A stretch of DNA of 64,000 nucleotides from Saccharothrix deserti (lineage in GTDB: Bacteria; Actinomycetota; Actinomycetes; Mycobacteriales; Pseudonocardiaceae). The DNA lies in the NCBI RefSeq assembly GCF_009769385.1, contig NZ_VKAB01000012.1:1-64000 (forward strand). Direction: 5' to 3'. Shown one piece after another: positions 1-7,900 of this stretch; position 1 is the stretch's first letter; every line of letters begins with the position of its first letter. The notes under the pieces were generated by a model that ran no database searches, was not told the DNA's origin, and saw only the letters and a program-made list of their open reading frames with translations. The translations under genes were made by a program, and so were the position numbers.

Positions 1-2
1 CG

Positions 3-98
3 GCGGTGGTCCGCAACCGCCTCAAACGGATGCAGTACCGCCCCGACCTGCTCGACGGGTTCATCGCACAAACCGGATTGATCACTACGCCACCATGA
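3..98 (+). CDS. C-terminal fragment of a gene entering from the left edge, possibly a transposase
   Basis: The first 98 bases hold the last 31 codons of a rightward frame ending in TGA. The residues are basic and include RNRLKRMQYRP and LLDGFIAQTGL. Just beyond its stop, the reading frame of the leftward TraB gene loses family similarity at about position 120. A transposase C-terminus inside an insertion sequence whose right end lies near 119-124 would explain both facts. The transposase call rests on this context and a vague resemblance; no catalytic residue is in view and the IS family is not identifiable. Confidence 0.4.
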   Translation, partial: AVVRNRLKRMQYRPDLLDGFIAQTGLITTPP

Positions 99-100
99 CG

Positions 101-1222
101 TCACCCTGAACTGAAAAGGTCAGTAGCCCGCGCTGCCCGTTCGCGGAGCTGCTTGTCCGGCTGGTAGGCGATCAGGTCCGCCAGCTCATCGACCACCAGA
201 ACCGTGAACGGCTCCCCGGTCGACCGCGCCCACAGCCGTCGAATACCCCGGTACCGGGTGGCGCGTTCCTTGACCTCTGCGGCGATTTCTTCAAGCAGGG
301 CAACGGCTTCCGACCCGTTGTCGTACACGACCCGGTCGAAGGCGTCCGGGCACTGCCCGAGTTCCATCCCGCCCTTCGGGTCGATCCCCACCAGCCGCAC
401 CAGACCCGCACGGACGGCCGGAGCGAGCTGCCAGACGATCGACCACAACACCGAGCCCTTACCGGCACCGGGCACGCCAACCACGAGCACCTGAGACCCG
501 AGCAGGCGCAGCCGCCACGGCTTGCCGGTCTCTGTCCGGCCGACGACCACCCGCTTGAGGTCCACCTCGGCCGAGTCCGCCAGCACGGGCACCGGCAGAG
601 GACGCGCCAGCGGGTCACGGTGGATCAAGTCCAGCTCGATCACCCGAGGCCGCAGCACCCGCACCCGACACGAGCGAGCGCCGAACGAGTGCGCCAGGCC
701 GTCCCGCCGCAACTCCCACGCCTCCGGTGACTGGGCAGGCACCATCCGCACCCGGACCCGATCCCGCCAGCCCTCCGACCGGACCCGCCGCAGCCTCGGC
801 CGGTACTCACGGCCCCGGTCCCGCTTGGCCAGGTCCGACAGCCGCATCACCGACCGCCACCGGGGCACGTACACCGTCGCCCGCCGCCACTCGGTCACCA
901 ACCGGTACCAGCCGTGCCGCAGGAACGACCGTCGATCCAGGCCCGCCCAGATCGCCAGCGCCGCGACCAGCGACAACAGCGCCAGGACCAGGGGCGAGAG
1001 CCCGAACCGCCACCAACACCAGGCCGCCGACACCGGCACCACCGTGACCACCGGATACCGCACGACGACGAGCACCAGGCGCACGACGCCGACCACCGCC
1101 AGCCACACCAGAGCGACCAGTGCAGCCAGCCACTTCGCCTTGCCCGGAACCAGCACCCACCACGGCACCCGAGGCCGGACACCCTCGAACGGAGCCGGAT
1201 CAACCCACTTCCCGCCGCTCAT
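101..1222 (-). pseudogene. TraB/FtsK-type DNA translocase, C-terminus truncated
   Basis: This is the septal DNA translocator family that moves double-stranded plasmid or AICE DNA between mycelial compartments. About 373 residues remain. Two hydrophobic segments lie near residues 30-55 and 60-95. The ATPase core has Walker A GVPGAGKGS near residue 252 and Walker B LVVDELADL near 340. Homologues continue for roughly 100 or more residues past the ERAARAT motif, but here the frame turns into DLFSSG and stops, so the distal ATPase motifs and DNA-recognition end are gone. The ATG at 1222 overlaps the stop of the preceding small gene in an ATGA junction, which fixes the start. The break near 120 coincides with foreign-looking DNA at the left edge. 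The product is unlikely to support transfer. Confidence 0.75.
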
Positions 1223-1410
1223 CGCGCACGCCCCACGGGGGCGAAAATCAGCGGCAGCCAACCCAGGCAGGAGCAGCACACGAGCTGGTTCGGGGCATAC
1301 ACACCGAACCGCCTGCACTCCCCACAGGGGCGACCGTTGGACAACTTCCACACCGACGGAGCACCACGCCGACTTGACGCACGGCCCCCACGTACCGATA
1401 GCCTTGACAT
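1219..1410 (-). CDS. Small cysteine-rich protein coupled to traB
   Basis: This encodes 63 residues. A basic N-terminus is followed by a CGEC and CCSC pair about 12 residues apart, which looks like a small zinc ribbon, and then a hydrophobic GWLPLIFAP tail. Its stop overlaps the traB start as ATGA, so the two are probably translationally coupled. An AAGGGA ribosome site lies 8 bases before the ATG. I do not recognise a named family. A DNA- or partner-binding accessory protein of conjugal transfer is an inference from position alone. Confidence 0.55.
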   Translation of the reverse strand: MSRLSVRGGRASSRRGAPSVWKLSNGRPCGECRRFGVYAPNQLVCCSCLGWLPLIFAPVGRAR

Positions 1411-1562
1411 GACCGGAATCCCTTGTGTGTCAACAAAAGCGCGCGACAGTTCCGGTCGGTGCGTCGTCGGTGAACAGCTCCAGGCCCGCCAAGACTTGAG
1501 GTCCGTTCACCGGCGACCACCACCGACAGGTCAGTGATCGACTTCAGATGTCACTACCGCGA

Positions 1563-1599
1563 TGTGGGCGGACACCGCCGCATCCGATGCCCGCCCACA
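1563..1599. terminator. Inverted repeat after the winged-helix gene
   Basis: Nine-base arms (TGTGGGCGG and CCGCCCACA) flank a 19-base loop just past the stop of the leftward gene at 1607. There is no clear U tract. It probably separates that transcription unit from the downstream zinc-ribbon/traB pair. Confidence 0.4.
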
Positions 1600-1606
1600 C
1601 CACCGG

Positions 1607-2341
1607 CTAGTAGTCGAGCGGATCGGGCATCCAGGGCAGCCAGGCCACCAGACCGGCGAGGGAGATCTTGAACCGCGTCTCCGCACGCCCCTGTCCGCCG
1701 TCCTCCCGCCACTCGTGGGCCATGGCATGTCCGGCCGCGACCAGGTCCAGACAGGCCAGACGCACCATCTCCGCATCCGCCCCCGCCGCCGTCACCAGGT
1801 CCGTGACGCTCCACTCCCGCGACGGCACCAGCACCAGCGCGTCCGCCACCCGGTACAACACCGGAAACGAGTAGCCCACCACCTCGCCCCGCGTCCGATC
1901 CTCCGGCGACAGGCGCGACCCCATCACCGGCGTCAGCCGGGGATCACGCCACGAGTCCGCGTCACGCAACCAGTCGTGCGCCACCACCGGACCACCCCAG
2001 TAGGCAAGCCCTTCCGACGACAGCCGGTGCAAGTGCGCCGGCCGACCCGCACCGGCCTGCGGTCCCACCCGCACGATCACATGCCCCAACTCGACAAGGT
2101 CACGGCAGACGTTGCGCAGCGCCGAGTACGGCACCAGAGCCGACCGCGCCAACGACCGCAACGACCACTCCTTGTCCGGGTAGCCGACCAGTTGACGCAT
2201 CACCGCCTCGAACATCAGCGGCGTGTACCCGGCATCGGACAACCGCTCCAACGGCAACCCGTCCCGCACCACACGGGCCAGACCACCATCGACACCGCCG
2301 GACCGACGACGATCCCGCTCCACAGCCTGATCAACGCTCAT
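1607..2341 (-). CDS. Winged-helix-type plasmid protein
   Basis: This encodes 244 residues. The segment from about 45 to 110 (EAVMRQLVGYPDKEWSLRS through DLVELGHVIVR) reads as a winged helix, and a second similar unit appears around 175-225 (EWSVTDLVTAAGADAEMVR). Two tandem winged helices would suit a regulator or replication accessory protein. The ATG at 2341 is preceded by a GAGGGGG ribosome site and overlaps the upstream gene by 11 bases. An alternative upstream start would add 48 low-complexity residues and was rejected. It belongs to the leftward AICE cluster between the Pra-like gene and traB. Exact function unknown. Confidence 0.6.
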   Translation of the reverse strand: MSVDQAVERDRRRSGGVDGGLARVVRDGLPLERLSDAGYTPLMFEAVMRQLVGYPDKEWSLRSLARSALVPYSALRNVCRDLVELGHVIVRVGPQAGAGRPAHLHRLSSEGLAYWGGPVVAHDWLRDADSWRDPRLTPVMGSRLSPEDRTRGEVVGYSFPVLYRVADALVLVPSREWSVTDLVTAAGADAEMVRLACLDLVAAGHAMAHEWREDGGQGRAETRFKISLAGLVAWLPWMPDPLDY

Positions 2342-2585
2342 CCGACTCAACCCCCTCAGCCTTGGCACGCTCACGCTTTGCCCAATACAGCGCCTCGTGG
2401 TGATGACCCCGATCAACCTCCGCCACCCGCGCGTACACCTCTGCCGACCGCAGGTAGAACTCCCGCCGCACCTGCGGTGACGCATCCGGCGCAGGCATCA
2501 ACTTCCCGACGACTTCATGCGCCTGCTTCAGCGTCGTCGCCGCCCGCGCGTACTCCCACGGGTCAGCCTTCTTCGGCTGAGCCAT
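2331..2585 (-). CDS. Small helical AICE protein (AMED_5909-like)
   Basis: This encodes 84 residues, charged and helical, with the run RREFYLRSAEVYARVAEVD and a lysine/arginine-rich end. It resembles small proteins annotated in Amycolatopsis-type elements as the AMED_5909 family; this is from memory. The ATG at 2585 shares one base with the preceding stop (TGATG); a GTG three bases earlier would also be coupled. No function is known. Its packed position inside the leftward cluster supports it as a real gene. Confidence 0.6.
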   Translation of the reverse strand: MAQPKKADPWEYARAATTLKQAHEVVGKLMPAPDASPQVRREFYLRSAEVYARVAEVDRGHHHEALYWAKRERAKAEGVESDER

Positions 2586-2800
2586 CACTCACCCCCAGAC
2601 CCAGACACGGTGCCCAACGCGGCTTGCCCCTCGGCAACCGCCTGCGCCAGACGCGGCAGCGCATCGCGGTCCACGACCAGCACGGCGGGAAAAGCGTTGC
2701 CCAGCCGGAACTCCACTCTCCCCGCGAACGCCAGCGGCTCGACCCGAATCGGCAGGTCAGCGGTCACATGAAGACGCACCATGTCCGCCACCGGGGTCAC
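2585..2800 (-). CDS. Small conserved AICE protein
   Basis: This encodes about 71 residues when started at the GTG at 2800, which overlaps the stop of the Pra-like gene as GTGA. A downstream ATG at 2782 is the alternative. The sequence is a compact alpha/beta protein (MVRLHVTADLPIRVEPL, then VLVVDRDALPRLAQAVAEG) ending in a Gly/Ser tail. I do not recognise the family. Tight overlaps on both sides indicate one polycistronic message from the promoter near 3250. Confidence 0.5.
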   Translation of the reverse strand: MTPVADMVRLHVTADLPIRVEPLAFAGRVEFRLGNAFPAVLVVDRDALPRLAQAVAEGQAALGTVSGSGGE

Positions 2801-3249
2801 GCGGCCTTGGAGGTGGCCTTGACGACGACCGGCTTCATACCGGACGCGCGCAAGCTGTACCCGAGCTTCGCCCGGCACCGGTGCCGCTCACCGCCGTGAC
2901 TCCCCCGACACGCCTTGTCGTCAATCCACGGCGTCACCGTCAGCCCTTCGAACACCACCGGCCGGACATCAGTCCCCGGAATCGCCTCCGGTGGAACCGG
3001 CTGGTGAGGAGCAGCGATCTTCACCGTCACCGCAGCATCCGTCTTGCGCTCCGCCGCCTGGTCGATCACCAGGACCGACCACACCAGCAGCCCGGACTCC
3101 TTGTCCGTCTCCTGCTGGACCGGCAACCCCTTCGCCCGTTCCTCGGCGGACTGGAACCTCAACACCGGCTCCACACCCATCACCAGCGCACCACGCGGGA
3201 ACACGAAGTCGTGCGACGTGGGGAGCCTGCTCCCACCCGTGATCGCCAC
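2797..3249 (-). CDS. pra: Pra-like activator of AICE replication, integration and excision
   Basis: This encodes 150 residues. It matches the small actinomycete family named after Pra of pSAM2, which switches on the replication/excision operon. Seen here: the N-terminal FVFPRGALVMGVEPVLRF block, a central VTVKIAAPHQPVPPEAIPG block and VVFEGLTVTPWIDD; I recognise these blocks from memory. The GTG at 3249 is chosen because AGGAG lies about 8 bases upstream and because family members carry the FPRGA segment, which the internal ATG would drop. It heads the leftward cluster and shares a divergent control region with the HTH gene. Its usual targets (rep, xis, int) are outside the window. Confidence 0.7.
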   Translation of the reverse strand: MAITGGSRLPTSHDFVFPRGALVMGVEPVLRFQSAEERAKGLPVQQETDKESGLLVWSVLVIDQAAERKTDAAVTVKIAAPHQPVPPEAIPGTDVRPVVFEGLTVTPWIDDKACRGSHGGERHRCRAKLGYSLRASGMKPVVVKATSKAA

Positions 3250-3408
3250 AGCCGATCTCCTGTCGTCAGCGTCGGCCGGACCCCATGTCCGGCACCTTGA
3301 CACCAACCACTCTCGGCAGAAATGCGGGACGTCAGCACCGCATGGCCGGACATCTACAGACGTCCTTGCTATATTGAAGACGTCCCAACTCGTTCCACAG
3401 GGGGAGTC
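3250..3408. promoter_or_regulatory. Divergent control region with three GACGTC boxes
   Basis: The palindrome GACGTC occurs at 3328-3333, 3359-3364 and 3379-3384. The last two belong to identical GACGTCC heptamers 20 bases apart, flanking the only AT-rich stretch (TTGCTATATTGAA, 3366-3378), a likely -10 for the rightward gene. Placement suggests an operator for the HTH protein at 3409 or a KorSA-like repressor. The binding protein is inferred. Confidence 0.45.
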
Positions 3409-4152
3409 ATGCCGAACCAACGCCTACGAGACTCGTTGCTGCGCAACGGTTTCGACCTCAACCAGGTGTCCAAAGCCACCGGCGTAGACCCCAAGACGGT
3501 CGAACGCTGGATCAACCTCGACCGGACCCCGTACCCCCGCCACCGCCGAACCATCGCGGCCATGGTCAGGGAGGCCGAGACCTACCTCTGGCCCAACGCA
3601 CTCGCCCCGGACGCCAAGAAGGAGATCACCCAGTCGGAGGTCGTGCAGGTCTACCCGCACCGCCACTCCGTCCCCCAGGAGCAGTGGACGCACCTGGTCG
3701 ACCAGGCCCGCCTGAACATCTCGATCCTGATCTACTCTGGCATGTTCCTCACCGACAACCCGAACCTGATCAAGACCTTCCGCCAGAAGGCCGAGGCAGG
3801 TGTCAAGATCCGCCTACTCCTGGGCGACCCGACCAGCCGCGAGGTGGCCCGCCGCAGCGAGGAAGAAGGCATCGGCAAGGGCACTCTGGCCGCCAAGGTC
3901 CGCAACTCTCTCGCGATCTTCAAGCCCCTGGCCGACAGCGGCCACGCCGAGATCCGCTGCCACAAGACCACGCTGTACAACTCGATCTACCGCTTCGACG
4001 ACGAGATGCTGGTCAACACTCACGTCCACGGCTTCATGGCAGCCCACGCCCCGGTCCTCCACCTGCGCCGCCTCTCCGGAGGGGACCTCTTCGAGACCTA
4101 CGCCGAGAGCTTCCAGGGCGTCTGGGACGACGCCAAGCCACCCAAGTGGTAG
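3409..4152 (+). CDS. HTH regulator with PLD-like C-terminal domain
   Basis: This encodes 247 residues. Residues 1-60 form an XRE-type helix-turn-helix (DLNQVSKATGVDPKTVERWI). Residues from about 95 on resemble the phospholipase-D-like fold seen in similar AICE regulators: a strand-rich ISILIYSGMFL segment, an IRLLLGDP segment, and RCHKTTLYNSIYRFDDEM, where a His-Lys pair precedes an acidic pair but a clean HKD motif is not visible. The ATG at 3409 has GGGGGAG upstream. The Nudix gene follows 10 bases after the stop, so the two are probably co-transcribed. The C-terminal domain may sense a ligand rather than cleave one. Autoregulation through the GACGTC boxes is likely but unproven. Confidence 0.65.
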   Translation: MPNQRLRDSLLRNGFDLNQVSKATGVDPKTVERWINLDRTPYPRHRRTIAAMVREAETYLWPNALAPDAKKEITQSEVVQVYPHRHSVPQEQWTHLVDQARLNISILIYSGMFLTDNPNLIKTFRQKAEAGVKIRLLLGDPTSREVARRSEEEGIGKGTLAAKVRNSLAIFKPLADSGHAEIRCHKTTLYNSIYRFDDEMLVNTHVHGFMAAHAPVLHLRRLSGGDLFETYAESFQGVWDDAKPPKW

Positions 4153-4162
4153 GCAGGAAGAC

Positions 4163-4636
4163 ATGGCGCGCACCGATCACTACAACGACCCGAACGCCCC
4201 CAAGGCGACCAACATCGTCGTCGCGGTGACCGCGTTCGTCCAAGACGACCAGGGCCGCCTACTCATGATCCGCCGCACCGACAACGACCTCTACTCCATC
4301 CCCGGTGGAGCCCAAGACGTAGGCGAGACGATCGGCCACACCGTCATCCGCGAGGTCAAGGAAGAGACCGGCATCGACGTAGACCCCACCGACATCATCG
4401 GCGTCTACTCCGACCCGGCCCACGTCATCTCCTACACAGACGGCGAAGTCCGCCAGGAGTTCTCCATCTGCTTCCGCGCTCGACTCATCGGAGGCGAGCT
4501 GCACACAAGCAACGAGTCCAGCGAGGTCCACTGGGTGGCCCGCGAAGACCTGGCGGCGCTCAACATCCACCCGTCGATCCGCCTACGGATCCAACATGGC
4601 TTCGAACCGCGGACCACGCCCTACTTCGCCAAGTGA
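4163..4636 (+). CDS. Nudix hydrolase, Pif-like immunity candidate
   Basis: This encodes 157 residues. The Nudix box runs from GGAQDVGETIGHTVIREVKEET, that is GX5EX7REVXEET, near residues 47-69, with all four conserved acidic residues present. Nudix enzymes hydrolyse nucleoside diphosphates linked to another group. In pSAM2 the Pif protein carries a Nudix motif and blocks redundant transfer into cells that already hold the element; the position here, beside the regulator and near the Pra-like gene, invites that role but sequence alone cannot prove it. A GGAAG ribosome site precedes the ATG. Its end overlaps the opposing HD gene by 16 bases. Plain housekeeping nucleotide cleansing is the alternative. 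Confidence 0.8.
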   Translation: MARTDHYNDPNAPKATNIVVAVTAFVQDDQGRLLMIRRTDNDLYSIPGGAQDVGETIGHTVIREVKEETGIDVDPTDIIGVYSDPAHVISYTDGEVRQEFSICFRARLIGGELHTSNESSEVHWVAREDLAALNIHPSIRLRIQHGFEPRTTPYFAK

Positions 4637-5181
4637 GCCAACCCAGCCGCCCGCAACCGCTCCTCAGTCCGCTCCACAGCAGCCGTCAGTTCTGGCTTCG
4701 CCTCCGCGATGAAAGCCGTTACAAGGTCCGTCGGACCGTACCGATTCTGGATCTCCTCAATCCGGTCGTTGATGTTCGTTCGTTCACCATCAGGCGTCGT
4801 AGTCATATCTGCCCACCAGAGCGCGTCACGCAACGAAGTTTCTTCATCACCCCATTCATCCAGCTCTTTCGATAGCCCACGAAGTCTCGCTTCAAGGTAC
4901 GAACAGGAGTGGTGCGCAACTAGCGCACAAAGCCTCTCCGGCGAAGTGGCTTCACGTAGGTATCGCGCTCCATCCAGCGGGTGGAATCCAGTCAACGCCA
5001 AGGCCGGAGAGTAGCCGATGTCATGCAGCACCGCTGCCTCCACCAGGAGCGTGGCATCGTCTGTGGAGAACAGCACCGAAACAGAGCGTGCACGATCAGC
5101 CACTCCCTGAACATGCACCCATCGGCGCGGCAGCGGTTCCCGTAGAAGGTGTTCTGCCAGCTCAAAAGCCCATGCCACCAT
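4621..5181 (-). CDS. HD-domain protein
   Basis: This encodes 186 residues. The HD signature is visible: H in RWVHVQGV, the HD pair in EAAVLHDIGYSP near residue 55, and a later LVAHHS. HD proteins bind metal and usually hydrolyse phosphoesters or nucleotides. Homologues commonly sit next to XRE and Nudix genes in actinomycete elements. The ATG at 5181 is preferred over a GTG two codons earlier. It converges on the Nudix gene, with 3' ends sharing 16 bases. Substrate unknown; a nucleotide-related role alongside Nudix is an inference. Confidence 0.7.
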   Translation of the reverse strand: MVAWAFELAEHLLREPLPRRWVHVQGVADRARSVSVLFSTDDATLLVEAAVLHDIGYSPALALTGFHPLDGARYLREATSPERLCALVAHHSCSYLEARLRGLSKELDEWGDEETSLRDALWWADMTTTPDGERTNINDRIEEIQNRYGPTDLVTAFIAEAKPELTAAVERTEERLRAAGLAHLAK

Positions 5182-5295
5182 GCTCACACCATAGTCAGCA
5201 CCGAACCAGACACGCTGTCAGTCTCATGCTAACGCTCGTCGCACAGCCGCCGATACGAGACGCAACCGGCCCGACACGATGCACAGGCGGAACTG

Positions 5296-5916
5296 ATGTT
5301 GCAGCGACTCTTACTCTGCTCTTTTTTTATTCTGACAGCGACGGCGATGGGCTGCGGGAGTGGAGCCACCACCTCGACACAGACATCAAGCACGTCCGCC
5401 ACTAGTGAGTCACCGAAGACGACAACACCTACCACATACTCACGGGCCGAGCCATTCGACTCATCGATAAATGACGTGATCACTCAGATCAATCTTCAAC
5501 TACCGATTCTCACGGATGACTCCTCACCTCTCCCCACAACGATCGTTAAGGAAGGAGTGTTCGGCGGCCGAGCAACGTCTAACACGAAAATTTATCTACT
5601 ACCGGAAAGCAGCGCGTTCAGCAAGACACGCGCCGTTACCGCCCACGTAACCGGCAGTGGCGGCTCGGTTCAGACACCCGCTCGCTTGTTGAGCGGCATC
5701 GGCGCATCACTTAACACGCTTTCTAGCGATGCAGTCGAGGCATTCCAAAAGGATGCACTACCCCGGCTTTCAATGCTCACACAGTCACGCACCACCATCA
5801 CCGTAGGATCGTTCTACGACCTCACGATCTTGGTGCGCAGTTCCACCTCACTCACCTTCATCTACACGCCTATCGGAACCACACCGCCCTCTGAAGCTGA
5901 GACGCTTGGGCTGTAG
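5296..5916 (+). CDS. Putative lipoprotein of the element
   Basis: This encodes 206 residues. A short signal peptide (LLLCSFFILTATAMG) leads to a lipobox-like cysteine at residue 20, then a Thr/Ser-rich linker to about residue 50 and a soluble domain with no recognised family. Base composition is clearly less GC-rich than the chromosomal genes and uses A/T third positions, as expected for recently acquired DNA. It stands alone, 115 bases from the divergent HD gene. Cell-surface exclusion or adhesion are possible roles for a lipoprotein on a conjugative element, but nothing in the sequence decides. Confidence 0.6.
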   Translation: MLQRLLLCSFFILTATAMGCGSGATTSTQTSSTSATSESPKTTTPTTYSRAEPFDSSINDVITQINLQLPILTDDSSPLPTTIVKEGVFGGRATSNTKIYLLPESSAFSKTRAVTAHVTGSGGSVQTPARLLSGIGASLNTLSSDAVEAFQKDALPRLSMLTQSRTTITVGSFYDLTILVRSSTSLTFIYTPIGTTPPSEAETLGL

Positions 5917-6358
5917 AACGCTGCGGAACGTCCGTTGCTAGTAGAGTGACACCATTGCCGAATTCGGCTCTATGGGATCAAGGCGCGCCGCCTGCGGCGA
6001 CGCGCGGCCAGTCCCGCCTCACGTTTGCACCGACTCCCCGCATCGCGGCACGCCGGGCTCCCGCTCCGCTCCGCCCGTCGGCCGCGCGCAGCGTCGGTGC
6101 ACGTGGCCGGGAGAGCGGCGCGCCACACAGATGCGAGCTGCCGCCAAGCCACTTCCAGCCACCACGGTCGGGACGATCGCGCGGTCACACGGCTGACAGC
6201 ACTGGGCGCGGCGATCGGCTGCCGCGACGGCTCCGCCGCCTTGCCATCGGTATTGGATTGTGACTTCGATGAAGCGGGTCGATCAACCTCAAGCACTAAG
6301 CACAAGGGCTACACCGGGTAGCTCTTCGACGGTTCAGGCATGACATGAACGAGAGTCG
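5917..6358. other. Gene-free GC-rich spacer with strong hairpins
   Basis: No convincing gene is seen in these 442 bases. From about 5980 to 6120 the sequence is extremely GC-rich; at about 5981-6004 GCGCGCCGCC and GGCGACGCGC form a near-perfect hairpin. Several short frames overlap on both strands with no ribosome sites. Such structured spacers occur in rolling-circle actinomycete plasmids as single-strand origins, but this identification is speculative. Confidence 0.3.
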
Positions 6359-7900
6359 CTAAATCCACGGGACTGGATATACCGCTCCGGCAGCAACAGA
6401 AGGGCGCAGTGGCGAACGAGCCTTGCCCGCAAAGCCGATAACGCGCAGTATTGCAAGCTCAAGATAGTGACATGCAATAATTGAAGCTTCCACCCATTGC
6501 TCGAATTGCCATTTGATCGGCTTATCCCGCTTAGGGTGAATCACCAGGTTACGCATGTCAACAATACACCGGAGCGCATCCCTCGAATGACCTTCCGGTG
6601 TTGGACCAAGAACATCCGAGACAGTCTTGAGGTAAGGCATGTGATCAGGAATATTCAGATCGATACCACAGTCGTCAAGGAGTAGGCGGATCTCCTCTTC
6701 GGTCCGCGGCAAGTTCTCCCACTTCGACCTAGTGTACGTCCTCCGCTGCTCAACAAATAGATCGTAAGCAAGCATCTGAAGCGCAGAAATAGGGATAGCT
6801 GTAGTCAGTTCTGCGCTAGTGTTGACATTGATACTCACGTAATAAGCTACGGCATATTGGAGGACTTCCGCCTGGTGTGCATCCTTGCAAAACTCGACTA
6901 CACGGCGAGTCACCTCCGAGAGCTGAGCCGGAAATTCCGTGGAGTCACTCCACGTATGAACCGATATCATTCGGTCTATCGGCTGGACTCGCCACGATGA
7001 CCATCTCGGATTGTCCCCACTCCAGCCGACAGGAAGAAGAGGCCGGACCCAACGACCAAGTGTGAGACTCATCGACAAGCCCAACTGATGCAGCAAATCA
7101 ACGATATCGGCGTAAGCGAAATCGGAGCCATCTTTTCTCCGCAACTCGCCCACATGCGTAAACCTGGACCCGCCACTACGCCTCAATTCCGCCCAATTTT
7201 CCCTCCACCGCATATCGCGAAGCAGATCGATATTTATGATCCAGTCGTCGAGATCAATCTCCAACCGCCCTCGCCACCATACCCACGGCTCATTCGGATC
7301 ACAGATGTTGATTGCCCCGGAGGACTGAGCCCACCCATTAGGAACAAAGAACGTTACCCTATCCACAGGGGCAGCCTCATCACCAATGTACTGATCACCC
7401 AACCTCTCGTTAATGTAGTGTGTACGATCAGCTTTCGACCATCGGAATCGACATTCACCAGGGGGCTTTACTACAGCATCCAGACCTGCAAATGACGCCG
7501 TCGGTGTCTCCGACCAGTGCGAATCATCATCTGCGGGGAAAATTTCGGACAGAGACTCGAAACTTATCTCCGCCTCACCTGAAGCCTCGGTACGCGCAGA
7601 AGGAAGCCAGTTGAAACAGATTTCCCCATCGAAGTCCCCCGGGCCGCTACCCTCATTCAACTGGAAGCGCCCGCTATACAATGGAACTTTCTGATTAATC
7701 CCCTGATCGACGTACAGGTGACTCAAAGCATCAGGGAAGCGCTGTTCTATCACTACTTCTCCCCGATCCGTAGTCAGGTGCCGAAATCGGACTACTCTTT
7801 GACCGTTTTCATGGTCGACGGAGACATTCTTCGGCTTTTGTGATCCATGCTCGTCGCTTGACCGGGACGTCACACACGCCTCCCAGTATTGCAATATCAA
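6359..7900 (-). CDS. Large protein with C-terminal HEPN-like motif, candidate defence gene
   Basis: This encodes 513 residues. The N-terminal 300 residues are strand-rich with many Trp residues (PWVWWRGRLEIDLDDW; THVGELRRKDGSDF), a layout like the N-terminal domain of ApeA-type proteins. The C-terminal third is helical and contains RNLVIHP, with Arg450 and His455 spaced as in the RX4-6H motif of HEPN ribonucleases. Composition is AT-richer than the chromosome, matching its neighbour lipoprotein. It stands alone as a leftward unit close to the attachment site, a usual cargo position. An abortive-infection or anti-phage role is inferred. The ATG at 7900 is used; a GTG nine codons later is possible. 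Confidence 0.55.
   Translation of the reverse strand: MILQYWEACVTSRSSDEHGSQKPKNVSVDHENGQRVVRFRHLTTDRGEVVIEQRFPDALSHLYVDQGINQKVPLYSGRFQLNEGSGPGDFDGEICFNWLPSARTEASGEAEISFESLSEIFPADDDSHWSETPTASFAGLDAVVKPPGECRFRWSKADRTHYINERLGDQYIGDEAAPVDRVTFFVPNGWAQSSGAINICDPNEPWVWWRGRLEIDLDDWIINIDLLRDMRWRENWAELRRSGGSRFTHVGELRRKDGSDFAYADIVDLLHQLGLSMSLTLGRWVRPLLPVGWSGDNPRWSSWRVQPIDRMISVHTWSDSTEFPAQLSEVTRRVVEFCKDAHQAEVLQYAVAYYVSINVNTSAELTTAIPISALQMLAYDLFVEQRRTYTRSKWENLPRTEEEIRLLLDDCGIDLNIPDHMPYLKTVSDVLGPTPEGHSRDALRCIVDMRNLVIHPKRDKPIKWQFEQWVEASIIACHYLELAILRVIGFAGKARSPLRPSVAAGAVYPVPWI

Noticed and set aside
1562-2899. Rightward open frame of 445 codons in the AICE
   Set aside because: Shadow of the leftward cluster; it lacks a start signal and is Arg/Pro/His rich.
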